Below, piece by piece: positions 29,764-39,725 of a stretch of DNA of 64,000 nucleotides (positions within the stretch are counted from its first letter, which is position 1; every line of letters begins with the position of its first letter). The notes under the pieces are model-generated. The model was not told the origin of the DNA, ran no database searches, and saw only the letters and a list, made by a program, of their open reading frames with translations. Location of the stretch: the NCBI GenBank assembly GCA_004764695.1, contig SMSO01000006.1, forward strand, positions 1,468,859 through 1,532,858. The letters run 5' to 3'. The DNA is from Schizochytrium sp. TIO01. Its lineage: Eukaryota; Sar; Bigyra; Thraustochytrida; Thraustochytriidae. The translations under genes and the position numbers were made by a program.

Positions 29764-30058
29764 TATGCAGCGCTTGTTACTTGAACTATTTTCCAAACAG
29801 GCATGGGTACGTGGTAGTAATATTTTAATCATGATTGTAATTTATCGAAAGATGATTTTTGATGCTGGCATATTGAAAAGACACATATAAAAAGCTTAAA
29901 TAGATTCGCTGTTATGGAAATTAGTATGAGTAGTTCATCAACGTATAATTTAATGTAATACAACCCACAGGTCGTATGTAAGAAAGTTGGGTCTAAACAT
30001 TAGATGATGATGACTTCAGCAAAGGTAAGGTAGAAAGATGGCGAGTAACCCACCAATC

Positions 30059-31480
30059 TTATGAGTTACCGCGCTGCGGGTGGATGAGGCCTTGAACACC
30101 GTCCACGAGGGACTGTGCGCCTCCATAGCATCCAAGTGCGATAATGCTAAAATTCAGAATCAATCGATACCACGGCTGGGCTTGCCAGCCACCGTGAAGT
30201 TTCATATTCATTACGGGCGGCAAAATGAAGGCAATAACGGCTGTAAATGCACCTCCCAGGGTGGAGATGACTGCATAGTTACTTCCGGCAGTCCAAGCCA
30301 ACAGTCCAGTAGCAATGACCAAAGTGGCACGTGAAATACGTTGCGAATGAGTAAGATCTGAAGAGCCTTCACGTTCACTTTCTGAAGAAGACTGAGACTC
30401 CTGAGAGTCCAGGGAAGCCTGAATAAGTTTACTGTGTTCAGTTGGGTTCATTTGGCTATTGCGATGAATTTTGACCACACGAAAACCGAGGCCAGAAACA
30501 TAATCATCCGAGACAAGTCCAAAAGTTTGCTCAATGAGCTGATGAACAGGAAAGAGACTGAGCGGGTAATTACAACATAACATGACACACATTGCACTCA
30601 TGATAACATAGCCTAGGAAGTTGTGGGATGCAGTGAGATTAGTAAAGATGATCTGCTCAGTATTACTGCCAAAGCATGCATAGGCGTAAATGCCAACAAA
30701 AAGATAAAGTGTAATAGCGACAATATAAGCAGTCTGCACAATGGCCTCAAACTTCTTACGGCCTTTGTTAGAGGCTGTACTATAAATCCCCAAGGCTTCA
30801 GCTGGAGCGGCAAGCGTAAAGCAAGTTACGCCAAAAGCAACCATTGCACCATGAAGGTCCTGAACAAACTCGATATTCTCCAGACGCGGAGGTTGATGAA
30901 ATGCGCTGAAGACAACAACAAATGCCAGCGAGATGAGGAAAAGGATATTTCCAATTTTGGATGTATTTTGCAGAAACGATGGGTCTGGAGCCATGGCAAG
31001 AAATACCTGAATTACAACCATGGCCAGAAGAGTGAAATTTTGGATCATCATTCGGTGGGGGCCATCTTTATCTTCACCGTAAAAGAGGTAGGAAAACATA
31101 GGTGATAGTGTCGCTACAAAGAAAACAAAAAAGGTTGCTACTGCGCAAAACTGGGCCAAGAAAATGCTGACGGACACAATCCATGCGAATCTGCCAAATG
31201 CAATCTCCGCAACCTGAGTAAACCCAACGTCAGATCGCTCAACTTTCTGATTTCTCGCCTCGAACGCGCTGGTCGCCGTGACGGCACATTTCACCAGCTG
31301 CTTGGTGGTTTCTACGGAGAAGGTCGCAATCGTGAGGACTACGAGTGAACCTCCCAAAATACCTGCTTGTCGGAGCGCATAAGGCATTGCAAATGCGCCT
31401 GATCCCACCACCGACTTGAACACGAGGCCAAATTCAGGCGACCTCCATGCCGGCGGAGTGTCTCTCGAGGTGCAAGGCAT
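30059..31480 (-). CDS. Amino acid/auxin permease (AAAP) family transporter
   Basis: This 473-residue membrane protein begins at ATG (MPCTSRDTPPAW); the open frame continues four codons up without ATG. It has about 11 hydrophobic helices. The first helix region GLVFKSVVGSGAFAMPYALR matches the AAAP/SLC36-SLC38 signature (a broken first helix with a G-x-G-x-x-x-x-P pattern) that lines the substrate site. Further helices include FFVFFVATLSPMFSYLFYG and VAFGVTCFTLAAPAEALGIY. A cytosolic Ser/Glu-rich loop (about residues 365-390) interrupts the last helices. The family moves neutral amino acids with H+ or Na+ at the plasma or vacuolar membrane; substrate and location cannot be told from sequence. 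It is convergent with UVSSA, with 295 bp between stops. Confidence 0.88.
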   Translation of the reverse strand: MPCTSRDTPPAWRSPEFGLVFKSVVGSGAFAMPYALRQAGILGGSLVVLTIATFSVETTKQLVKCAVTATSAFEARNQKVERSDVGFTQVAEIAFGRFAWIVSVSIFLAQFCAVATFFVFFVATLSPMFSYLFYGEDKDGPHRMMIQNFTLLAMVVIQVFLAMAPDPSFLQNTSKIGNILFLISLAFVVVFSAFHQPPRLENIEFVQDLHGAMVAFGVTCFTLAAPAEALGIYSTASNKGRKKFEAIVQTAYIVAITLYLFVGIYAYACFGSNTEQIIFTNLTASHNFLGYVIMSAMCVMLCCNYPLSLFPVHQLIEQTFGLVSDDYVSGLGFRVVKIHRNSQMNPTEHSKLIQASLDSQESQSSSESEREGSSDLTHSQRISRATLVIATGLLAWTAGSNYAVISTLGGAFTAVIAFILPPVMNMKLHGGWQAQPWYRLILNFSIIALGCYGGAQSLVDGVQGLIHPQRGNS

Positions 31481-33149
31481 TTTCCCTTTCAATCTGATCG
31501 CAATTCAGATAAAGGACTGCTTTGGCAAGCTTGAGACTCTTGCGTGATGTGCTTCACGAAGACATCAAAACTTCAATGATACAAACTTCATAATAGTTAG
31601 GTATCTTATCTACGCCGTTCATAGAGTTAAGCTTAAGGCATCCTAATTGTTTTAATTTTAAAAATGCTAATAAACCGTCCAATGTATGCATCTGTGTATG
31701 AGGACATTTACGAAGCGTAGGTGCTTACGCATGTAACTTACGTAAATTATCAAGAGTTGAGATTGAACATGGGCTGGTAATCAAGTAAAATGACAATATG
31801 AAAATATGAGAAAGCAATACAGGGCTCACTCGCACCTATTCCAAGGGTTCAATGAAAGAGAAGCTCAGAGGCAAAAAATAATTTTAAAAGGAAAACGAAG
31901 ACATGGAAAGACTAGCACTAATTGATTACCAATTGTTACGTGTAAGCTGCCTTTAGCATGCTAGAGTCTATTTTACTATCCTTTTCCGATTTCTAAGCAA
32001 ATATAAAGCTATATGGAACCCTTTTGAATATGTTAAATTGTGTCATAAATCGCAAGAGTCAATGCATGTTTTCTTCTTAGGCGCTTATTGTATCTAGCAT
32101 CATAAAGCCTGCTAAGTGACGGACATCGAGACACAATTAGCGCAGACATGTTTCTGAAGAATAATACCTTTGACCAATGGGTAGGCCAACTTAAACACAT
32201 GAACATAATTATACCAGCTGAGCGAAGAGCAATAGGATAGTAACAAAGAATGGAGTACAATTTTCTCGTTTTTCAGAGCTTTGTCATACACTGGGAAATG
32301 AATATGAAACAAATTTACTAAAAACACAGGGCTCACTCGGATTAAAGTAGATGCTTGAACTGTTCAGCTTTCCATGAGAAATGTCAAAGTGTTTGTACAA
32401 AGGCTTGGATATACAAGTTTGAACTCCTTGTCTCTCTTTGGTTGATCTGCTTGAAATTGAGCACCAATACTGATGCTCTTCTGTCCAACGTATGAAAGAA
32501 ACGTGGTTGCCTTATCTTACATCATTTCCACCTTTAAACACGCTAATAGAAATGCCGCAGCATAGGGCAGAGATGCACCAGGATCTTATATTCATTTTAA
32601 TTAAGTTAGGTTTGAATTGATTGCGTATTGACATTTGTAGAATGGGCTGAATGGCAACGCTTTCTTTTGAGACCATTAAGGTATTACCATTTTTCCTTTC
32701 ACCTCTCTTTTCTTTTTTCTTTAAACAGAAAAATGAAGACAAAGATGAAGACAAAGAACAATCGCATTCAAAACTCCCTCCTAAAGACCATTTTCATGTC
32801 TCCTTATAAGAGGTCTGCTGCTTTCCTTGCCGGCATTTACTTTAAAAACATCTCAATACAGGGCCTTTACTATGTGAAAGAAACATGTTCTTATTATTAA
32901 AAATAAAAAAATAAAATTATATCAGTTCTTCTCAAGACGAAAGGGGACGATACACAAAACAGACCCAAATCGCTCATTCATGACCCACAACTTGCGCAAC
33001 ATCGGAGTTTCAAATCGTCCCTGAGTCTAAGCTACGCCTGGAGCTCATTGATTGGAGTGTCCGCCCCCGTGTACGTCAGTCCCCGTGTACAGTGACACTC
33101 GGAGCTTATCGTGGCGGCCCTTGACTTCTTCAATTCCGGCGGGGCCGCC
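31481..33149. other. Divergent intergenic region, no gene seen
   Basis: This is AT-rich DNA between the divergent AAAP transporter (minus) and the sterol desaturase-like gene (plus), so it contains both promoters. Short open frames (60-90 codons) have no family resemblance. Confidence 0.5.
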
Positions 33150-34411
33150 ATGATGAGCAGTGCTGCACTTGCGGAAGCGCCGCCTTCAGTGCAATTTGCA
33201 ATGGAGGGCCTAGGGAAGACTGTGTTCACAATAGCTGTGAGTACCTCTACGAGTAACTACATTATAATGTGTCCTTTGGCCCTGTGGATTACTTGCGGAG
33301 GAGCTCACAGTGCCTGGGAAGCCTGGTATTCAGTATACGAATTCCAGGACGACTCTGTCCAAAACGATCAAATTCGTAATCATGGATTCTACACACTTGC
33401 AATACTTGCTCCGGCGCTTGTGAGTGCGGTGTATTGGGTGCATGGCGGACTTTTACTATGTCTAGATGTTTGCAAATGGACGCCGCTATATCGTTATAAA
33501 ATTCAGTCGGAGAAACACCTAGAAATTGGGCGGTTGCCAAAACTCATAGCGAATATTCTTGCAGGGCAGATCTTTTTGGTGTGGCCCCTAGCTATTGTGG
33601 TGTGGTATATCGACCGTATTGAGGTTTCCCCTCGGTTTCCATCTTGTGCGGAGATGTTGGGACAGATGATTGTATTCCTTCTTGTGGACGAGGTTCTGTT
33701 TTACTATGGGCATAGGGCATGTCATGAAATTCCATTTCTGTACAAACATGTACACAAAATCCATCATCAGTTCACTGCTCCTATTGGGTTGGCCGCTGAT
33801 TATTGTCACCCTGCTGAACACCTGTTTATAAATTTAATTCCCAATTTATTGGGTGCACTAATTATACGAGCACACGCCACAACTTACTTGTTCTGGTGGG
33901 TCATGGTACGTTAACAATGCTGAATAAATTAGAATAGAGGCGCCTTTCAACAGGTAATGAGGATATTTCTGTGCTTGCATAATGGAAAAGAATCGGCATG
34001 CAAATCTACTAACAATGAGTACATGGACTGACCTCTTCATGCAATATTATAGACTGTTATTGGTACACAATGTAATCATTCAGGCTACCGTATGTGGTGG
34101 CTGCCATCAAGTGAGGATAATCCAAACATGCACGATTTACATCATCAAGCCTTCATAGGTACGTTTCTATCTTATTCAGTTGCCATGCTTAAATGTCAGT
34201 ATCGCGATGGGAATCGTTGCGAATTGCTACATTTGCTCTTCACTTTTTAATAAGTTATTTGTCAAGGAAAGAAAAACAGAGGTACCTAACCGGCATGGAA
34301 TCATATATATTGATGAATTTCAAAGGTAACTACGGATCGATGGGTGTGCTGGATAAGCTACACAATACATACCGAGATTTTCGTAAAGTTAAAAAACCCA
34401 AAGGGCAGTAG
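33150..34411 (+). CDS. Sterol desaturase / C-4 methyl oxidase-type di-iron enzyme
   Basis: Three exons (33150-33905, 34053-34158, 34326-34411) encode 315 residues. Donors are GTACGT twice and acceptors are TTATAG and TCAAAG; both junctions keep frame. The start ATG has a GCCGCC context; an ATG three bases further could also serve. The fatty acid hydroxylase superfamily histidine boxes are complete: HRACH (HX3H), HKIHH (HX2HH) and, in exon 2, HDLHH (HX2HH); these bind the two irons of an O2-using hydroxylase or desaturase. Exon 3 gives the typical NYGSMGVLDKLHNTYRDF ending. Several membrane helices precede the boxes. Members act in the ER on sterols (C-4 demethylation, C-5 desaturation) or on fatty alkyl chains; the substrate is not clear here. 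Confidence 0.88.
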
Positions 34412-34875
34412 CACAATATGTGGTACTTGTAAATGTTTTTAAGGATCTGTGAATTGATACCATGTTGAATATACTCTTTGATGAGTTGATGAGGTGGTTT
34501 CCAGGGGAGGCTAAATTTAAATTAGAGAGTCCTCGCTAGCATGAATTTTCCTGGAGGAGTTGATACATACATGGTCGACAACAACACTTCAGAATTGAAC
34601 CGTATGGGTTTTTAATTTATTCACACCACATCACATGTGTCATCAAGCGGGGGATGACTCCCTATGGTGAGAGTTTACAATGCGGGGTCTCTTATTTCAA
34701 CCCTGCCTTTCTGTTTGCCAACTTAGAAGATGGGGGCCCTAGAAAGAATAATAACGGTGGGATTTGTGAAAAGGAAGTAATGATGGCCAGCCCCAGGGGA
34801 GCATCACCAGTGGGTGAATTGAAAAAGAGAAATTGGACACCTTACGAAGGCGAAGAGATGTACAAAGCGGTACGC
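34412..34875. other. Convergent 3' spacer
   Basis: Spacer between the sterol desaturase-like gene (plus) and the sodium:solute symporter (minus). A plus-strand open frame crossing 34654-35046 overlaps the symporter and is not supported as a gene. Confidence 0.45.
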
Positions 34876-36819
34876 TCATGCAAAGATAGCCACCTGCGTA
34901 ACCCAGCAGGCAAAGACTACAACACAGAGAGACTGAATTACACGCTTCCGAAGCAAGCATGCGTCCATAAAGAAGGGAGAAATTGTAGAGTCATCCAAGC
35001 ACTGGTAAGAGGTAGTAGCTTCCTTTGCCATAAGTTTATCAAATAAACTCCAGCTGAAGAACAGAGAGTTGTATTCTGATTCATCATCTTGATTACTGTT
35101 GGAAGCCAGGGAGATTTGATCTTCATGAACTTCACGCTCACTCTGTTCGCCCTGGCCTTGTCGAGGGGCATCCTGAATAGCCCAGTTGCTGCCATCTTCA
35201 TGTTCTTGTGCGCGGTGCTCGGCTTCAGTGGTAGGCTCGGCATCGTTTCCGGAGCCAACACGTCCAACATCCGAGGCAGTCTTAGTCATCATGGAGACAC
35301 CAAAAAGAATCGCTGTGTAAACCCAGAAGCTAACAGCTGCAAAGTGCAAGAAGTTTGCCTGAGTGAAGAAACCGAACATCTTTTTACCCGCGACGTCTTC
35401 AATGACTTCGAGCACCAGACGGCAACCTCCAACGGTGACACCAGTTTTCAAGGTGACTTGGCCGCCACGACGATTCGGAATTCGAGAAATCATACCCCAA
35501 ATGTATACACACAGCAACGGCGGGCCAAGATAAGCCTGTGGCTTGTTGATGATTGTGAAGAGGCTATTGCCAAGATAAGGCATAACTGGGAGCCAAGCAA
35601 GGGCAAGGCCAGCGAGTACAACAATCGTGATACGTCCAACAGAAACAAGACGCTCCTCGGTCGACTCCGGGTACCAATGTTGCCAGATGTTGAGCGCAAA
35701 TAGGGTGCCAGCCGAGTTGAAGACGCTTGCAAGGGCTGACATGAGTGCTGATAGCATGCTGGCAATAATTAGTCCACGCATATTCTTGGGCACAACATTG
35801 AGAACGAGCCACGGATATGCGGTATCAAAGTTAAACTCGGCTTGTTCCTGTGGCGTAAGGCGCTCTTCAACGAGAACACGGGCGCAGAGGCCAGGGACAA
35901 CCATGATAAAGAAAGGGATGAACTTGAGGGTTGCAGCAAAAATGCATCCAACCTGTCCATGCGCAACATTTTTAGCTGCGAGCGTACGTTGGACAATGAC
36001 TTGGTCAACGCCAAAATACCATGGTGCAAATGTGTAGAAGCCGAAGATGAAACCAGTCCAGGGCATTGTCGGGTCAGAGCTGGGGCGGAAGAGATCCATA
36101 AAACGTGGATCGACGTCGTCAAGGTTGTCCACAGATTCGACAAGTCCAGACCAGCCATTGACCGAGTTGAGACAATAGCCAAGCATAAGAAATCCACCAA
36201 GAACGAGAACAACCGTCTGCAAGACTTCGGTGTAGATGACGGCCTCAAGGCCACCAACAACGGTGTAGAGGGTCGTAAAAGCGATGAGGAGGACTACTGC
36301 AAGGGTCTTGTTGACATCAAGGAGCTCGACGAGAATAAGCTGACCGGCAAAGAGGGTTGCACTGATGCGGGACAACACATACACAGCCAGCGAGACGGCG
36401 ATCATAATGGTACGGCACTGGTAGCTGTAACGACGCTCTAGATAGTCTGGTGTGGTTTCTACGCCACTGTTAAGGTAGGTTGGCAGAAAAAACATACCCA
36501 AAAGAAGGATACAAATGACGGCACCAATTTCGTAAAAGGCTGTGGCCACACCAGATTTTGCTGCACCTCCCGCGAGGCCTACAAAGTGTTCACTGCCAAT
36601 GTTACTTGCAAAGAGCGAGAACCCGACAGCCACATAGCGCACGCTGCGATCTGCAAGAAAGTATCCGGCTGTAGACTGTTGTTTACCTCCGCGAAAGCTG
36701 ACCCAGCCGAAAATGATGATCACTACTACATAGTACAGGATAAGGGTGATCCAATCTCCGGGACCCATGGCGGAGCCCAGGTTCTCGCTGGCAACCGTGC
36801 TCGTCGAGGTGTCCGACAT
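34876..36819 (-). CDS. Sodium:solute symporter (SGLT/SLC5 family)
   Basis: This 647-residue membrane protein has about 14 hydrophobic helices. The first helix region (LILYYVVVIIIFGWVSFRGG), YFLADRSVRYVAVGFSLFASNIGSEH and PDYLERRYSYQCRTIM are diagnostic of the SLC5 fold, in which the broken first helix and the GSEHFVG segment shape the sodium and substrate sites. PWYFGVDQVIVQRTLAAKN is the well-known symporter block. A long acidic loop (about residues 530-590) precedes a last C-terminal helix (VVVFACWVTQVAIFA). These carriers use the Na+ gradient to bring in sugars, inositol or related solutes; the phrase order is closest to glucose/galactose-type SGLTs but the substrate is inferred. Single exon, ATG start (MSDTSTSTVASEN). 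Confidence 0.92.
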   Translation of the reverse strand: MSDTSTSTVASENLGSAMGPGDWITLILYYVVVIIIFGWVSFRGGKQQSTAGYFLADRSVRYVAVGFSLFASNIGSEHFVGLAGGAAKSGVATAFYEIGAVICILLLGMFFLPTYLNSGVETTPDYLERRYSYQCRTIMIAVSLAVYVLSRISATLFAGQLILVELLDVNKTLAVVLLIAFTTLYTVVGGLEAVIYTEVLQTVVLVLGGFLMLGYCLNSVNGWSGLVESVDNLDDVDPRFMDLFRPSSDPTMPWTGFIFGFYTFAPWYFGVDQVIVQRTLAAKNVAHGQVGCIFAATLKFIPFFIMVVPGLCARVLVEERLTPQEQAEFNFDTAYPWLVLNVVPKNMRGLIIASMLSALMSALASVFNSAGTLFALNIWQHWYPESTEERLVSVGRITIVVLAGLALAWLPVMPYLGNSLFTIINKPQAYLGPPLLCVYIWGMISRIPNRRGGQVTLKTGVTVGGCRLVLEVIEDVAGKKMFGFFTQANFLHFAAVSFWVYTAILFGVSMMTKTASDVGRVGSGNDAEPTTEAEHRAQEHEDGSNWAIQDAPRQGQGEQSEREVHEDQISLASNSNQDDESEYNSLFFSWSLFDKLMAKEATTSYQCLDDSTISPFFMDACLLRKRVIQSLCVVVFACWVTQVAIFA

Positions 36820-37785
36820 TTTGCTCTAGTGTTAGAGACTAGCACAGCAACGTTTCAATCTTCAGCAAGCTTGAGGTTTTGCTCAGAAGCTAGTAGCGTA
36901 GTCACGAGGTGAAAGTGAGGTTTTTCTCGTTATGCCTTGGGGGGCGTTTATTGGAAGTCTGATCTAAACTATAGAAGATCTGTTTTGTGACGCGCAAAAG
37001 ATTCACGCAGTACGTCACGAAGATCAACTGCAGACAACTGTTCACTGAGGATCTACAAGCAGCAGGGAAGGCGCAAATAAAGAATTCTACGCCAGCCAAG
37101 TCGCGTGAACTGCGCAAGTGGAACAACGTGGTCGGGCCCTTAGAACAGCAAGTACCAAGCTAGCCTTTTTTCTTCAATAACAAGATCTCCTGGATGACCC
37201 GAAGGACTTTGCCACAGAAACTTGGGGTGGGCCGAGTTCCAGCTCGACGTGTCGAGCAGACTGCACAAAACGGAGTGCCCGCAACCAGTCGAGCACAGCT
37301 AGCTCCGCAGCGGTCTGGCGTGCGAGATCTGCGTAGTCCCGCGTGTTCGTTCGGTCTCTGTCGAGGACCTGCTCCAGTTTTCAATCAAAATTTATAAAAC
37401 AATCCTCAACGACGACGGAGGAGAAAAGAAAGTTCAACTAACTAAGAAGGGAATAAATCTTAACAAGTACATAGTACCTTATTAGGTACTTATCTAGCAG
37501 TCGTGATTACAAATGCAAATCAAACTTTCTTCCATTTCGCGCTCTTTCTTTTACAGTTTTTAATTGAAAAGTAATCATCGTAAACGCAAAAGAGCGACTG
37601 TTATCAAAGTAAGCTCGTCGAAGGCATTACATTGCACTGCGTTGTGACCTCGTTCACTCTTCGACGTTGCTCAACCGATCGTTCTGCCGGGATCTGCTTT
37701 TGATACGCAGAGACTAACCTGTCCATGTGCCATTAAGCTCCGCACTCTTTGGACCAAAGAAGATGACGTCGATTGCCACTGCGAT

Positions 37786-37916
37786 CAAATAAACAAACAA
37801 AGTAGCAAAGAAGCAAAGAAGTAAATTAGTGAATAAGCAGATGAATAAATAAATAAACAAATAAAAAATAAACAAAAAACAAATAAACAAATAAACAAAT
37901 AAATAATAAATAAGAG
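37786..37916. repeat. A-rich AAATAAAC-type repeat
   Basis: This is a degenerate AAAT/AAAC tetranucleotide region of about 130 bp. On the minus strand it gives long chance frames of Leu, Phe and Ile. Confidence 0.75.
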
Positions 37917-38166
37917 AAAGACCTCGAAACTTGAAGAAGAAACCCCAAAATGAATCGCCCACTTCTTCAAACTCGCCTCAAGCCGCCCCGCCTCCACGAT
38001 TGGCCGTCTTCCTTCCCGCACGCGTGATCGAGTTTGTGCAAGCTCGACCTTTCGCTCCAAGTGCATTCAATCAATCAATCAACGCAGAGTTCCGCCGTCG
38101 ATTTGCAAACCAACCCTCTTCATCGCGAGCATTTACTTTATCATAGCAACACTAAACTAAAACAAC

Positions 38167-38197
38167 ATTCATTCATTCATTCATTCATTCATTCATT
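38167..38197. repeat. ATTC tetranucleotide tract
   Basis: About seven to eight perfect ATTC units, the complement of the 21383 TGAA array. Confidence 0.85.
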
Positions 38198-39043
38198 TAC
38201 AGCACTTAAAAACACTCTTTTCTCAATCTTGTTCCACAATCCGCACTCAAAAAGGGGTGACCACCGCGCATAGCGTTTACCCTATACGTACCCTACGCGT
38301 TGCAGCGTCTCTCTTTCTCTATGAGCTCTGCTCTTCTTTTGCTTTTGCACAACTTTCCGCCTTCGAGTCCATCTCAAAGTCTGCAGGGGCCTTCGAGGAC
38401 CCCAAGGCCGTCGCAGAATGTCGCGGAGGCCTCTCCAGAGCCGCCTCAGACTTCTTCCCGCCGTCTTTCCACCTCCTTCAGAGCACGATTATGCTCTTCC
38501 TCCTGAATGAGCGAGAGGAACCAACGAGGAGAAATACTTTTCCTGCGCGCTTCCGCCGTTTACCGTAGCTGGTACTAGCCTACTCCTACCTGGCTCCCCT
38601 TTCCTACAATAGAGGCGGTCTGGCTGTTGGGTAGCCCCATATAGAGATAACAGTAGTAGTGCCGTTCTGTTCTGTTCTCGTTATTTTGTTGTTTGTTCCA
38701 ATTCCGCGCCCGAAAAGACTGTTCGCCGCTTTGTTAAATTTATAATGATAATAATTATGATTTTAAAGAAAAGAAAGAACATCGTGGAAAGAAAAATTGA
38801 TTTTAGTTTTTAAACTTTTGGTAATTGCGTGAGCAAGCAAACTGAAAAGTTTTAGTTTTTCTCAAAAGAAGCCTTTCAGAAAGATGTACTTTCTTTCTGT
38901 ATCGCAGAGCGAGTTTATGGAGCGCCATCTTCGAAAAGGCAGCGCTGACGGTGGCACGGAAGCAGACCATGGCGGCAATGTGGCGGTAAGCGGCGACTTT
39001 TGATTGCGAGTACGAAGGCCTGATCCGACTCCCGTGGGCACAC

Positions 39044-39044
39044 C

Positions 39045-39076
<32 letters not shown>
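39044..39076. repeat. ACTA tetranucleotide tract
   Basis: About eight ACTA units followed by a degenerate extension with related tetramers to about 39110. Confidence 0.85.
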
Positions 39077-39078
<2 letters not shown>

Positions 39079-39230
39079 ATAATTGACTAATTAATAACTT
39101 ACTAACTATGTAGTTGACTGTCTGTTTTAATCATTCTTGTCGTCTCCAATCATCGTCACCTGTAAAAAGACGACAGCACTCATTCACTTCTTCATGATGC
39201 GATATTATGATAATGAAATAGCAATACCTC

Positions 39231-39317
39231 ACTTCACTTCGCTTCACTTCGCTTTACTTCGCTTCACTTCGCTTTACTTTGCTTTACTTTGCTTTGCTTT
39301 ACTTTGCTTTGCTTTGA
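39231..39317. repeat. CTTYR pentanucleotide array with ordered variants
   Basis: Seventeen or so pentamers of form CTT(C/T)(A/G). The variants are ordered: CTTCA and CTTCG alternate at the left, then CTTTA/CTTCG, then CTTTA/CTTTG, then CTTTG, so the array carries a ten-base higher-order unit that changes along its length. Confidence 0.85.
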
Positions 39318-39665
39318 TGGCTTAGTTAGTTTCCTCATGTTTGTAAACATCAAAAAAGCCCAATAGGAAGCAGCGCAAAGCTTCGCATCACGCCGAAGAA
39401 GAGGCAGTAAAGCAGCTTCAGGGTAAAACCGAAGATTGAGGAGGCCGGCCTCCTTCTCGAGGATGCGGCTGCGTCGCGTGGCGTCTGAGCCGAGGCACCC
39501 GCATCAGGCCTGGGCCGAGAGAAGACGGACTCGAAACCTGCTCAGGCACAGCCAGCGTCCATTATACCGACCAGTCAACTATTCACGCGTTCGTGTTCTG
39601 TCATTTTCATGGCTAAATAAATCTCTAAGCGGGGAACACGGGGAGAGCGAAACCATTGTGCCGCG

Positions 39666-39725
39666 AATGATTGATTGAATGAATGAATGATTGAATGAAT
39701 GAATGAATGAATGAATGAATGAATG
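39666..39725. repeat. TGAA/TTGA tetranucleotide tract
   Basis: TGAA units interrupted by TTGA at two places, about 60 bp in total. Same family as the arrays at 21383 and 38167. Confidence 0.85.

Noticed and set aside
34654-35046. 130-codon plus-strand ATG frame
   Set aside because: It overlaps the 3' end of the well-supported symporter on the other strand and resembles no family.
37714-38066. Minus-strand frames rich in Leu, Phe, Ile and Tyr resembling membrane helices
   Set aside because: They arise from the A-rich AAAT/AAAC repeat and have no start or family support.
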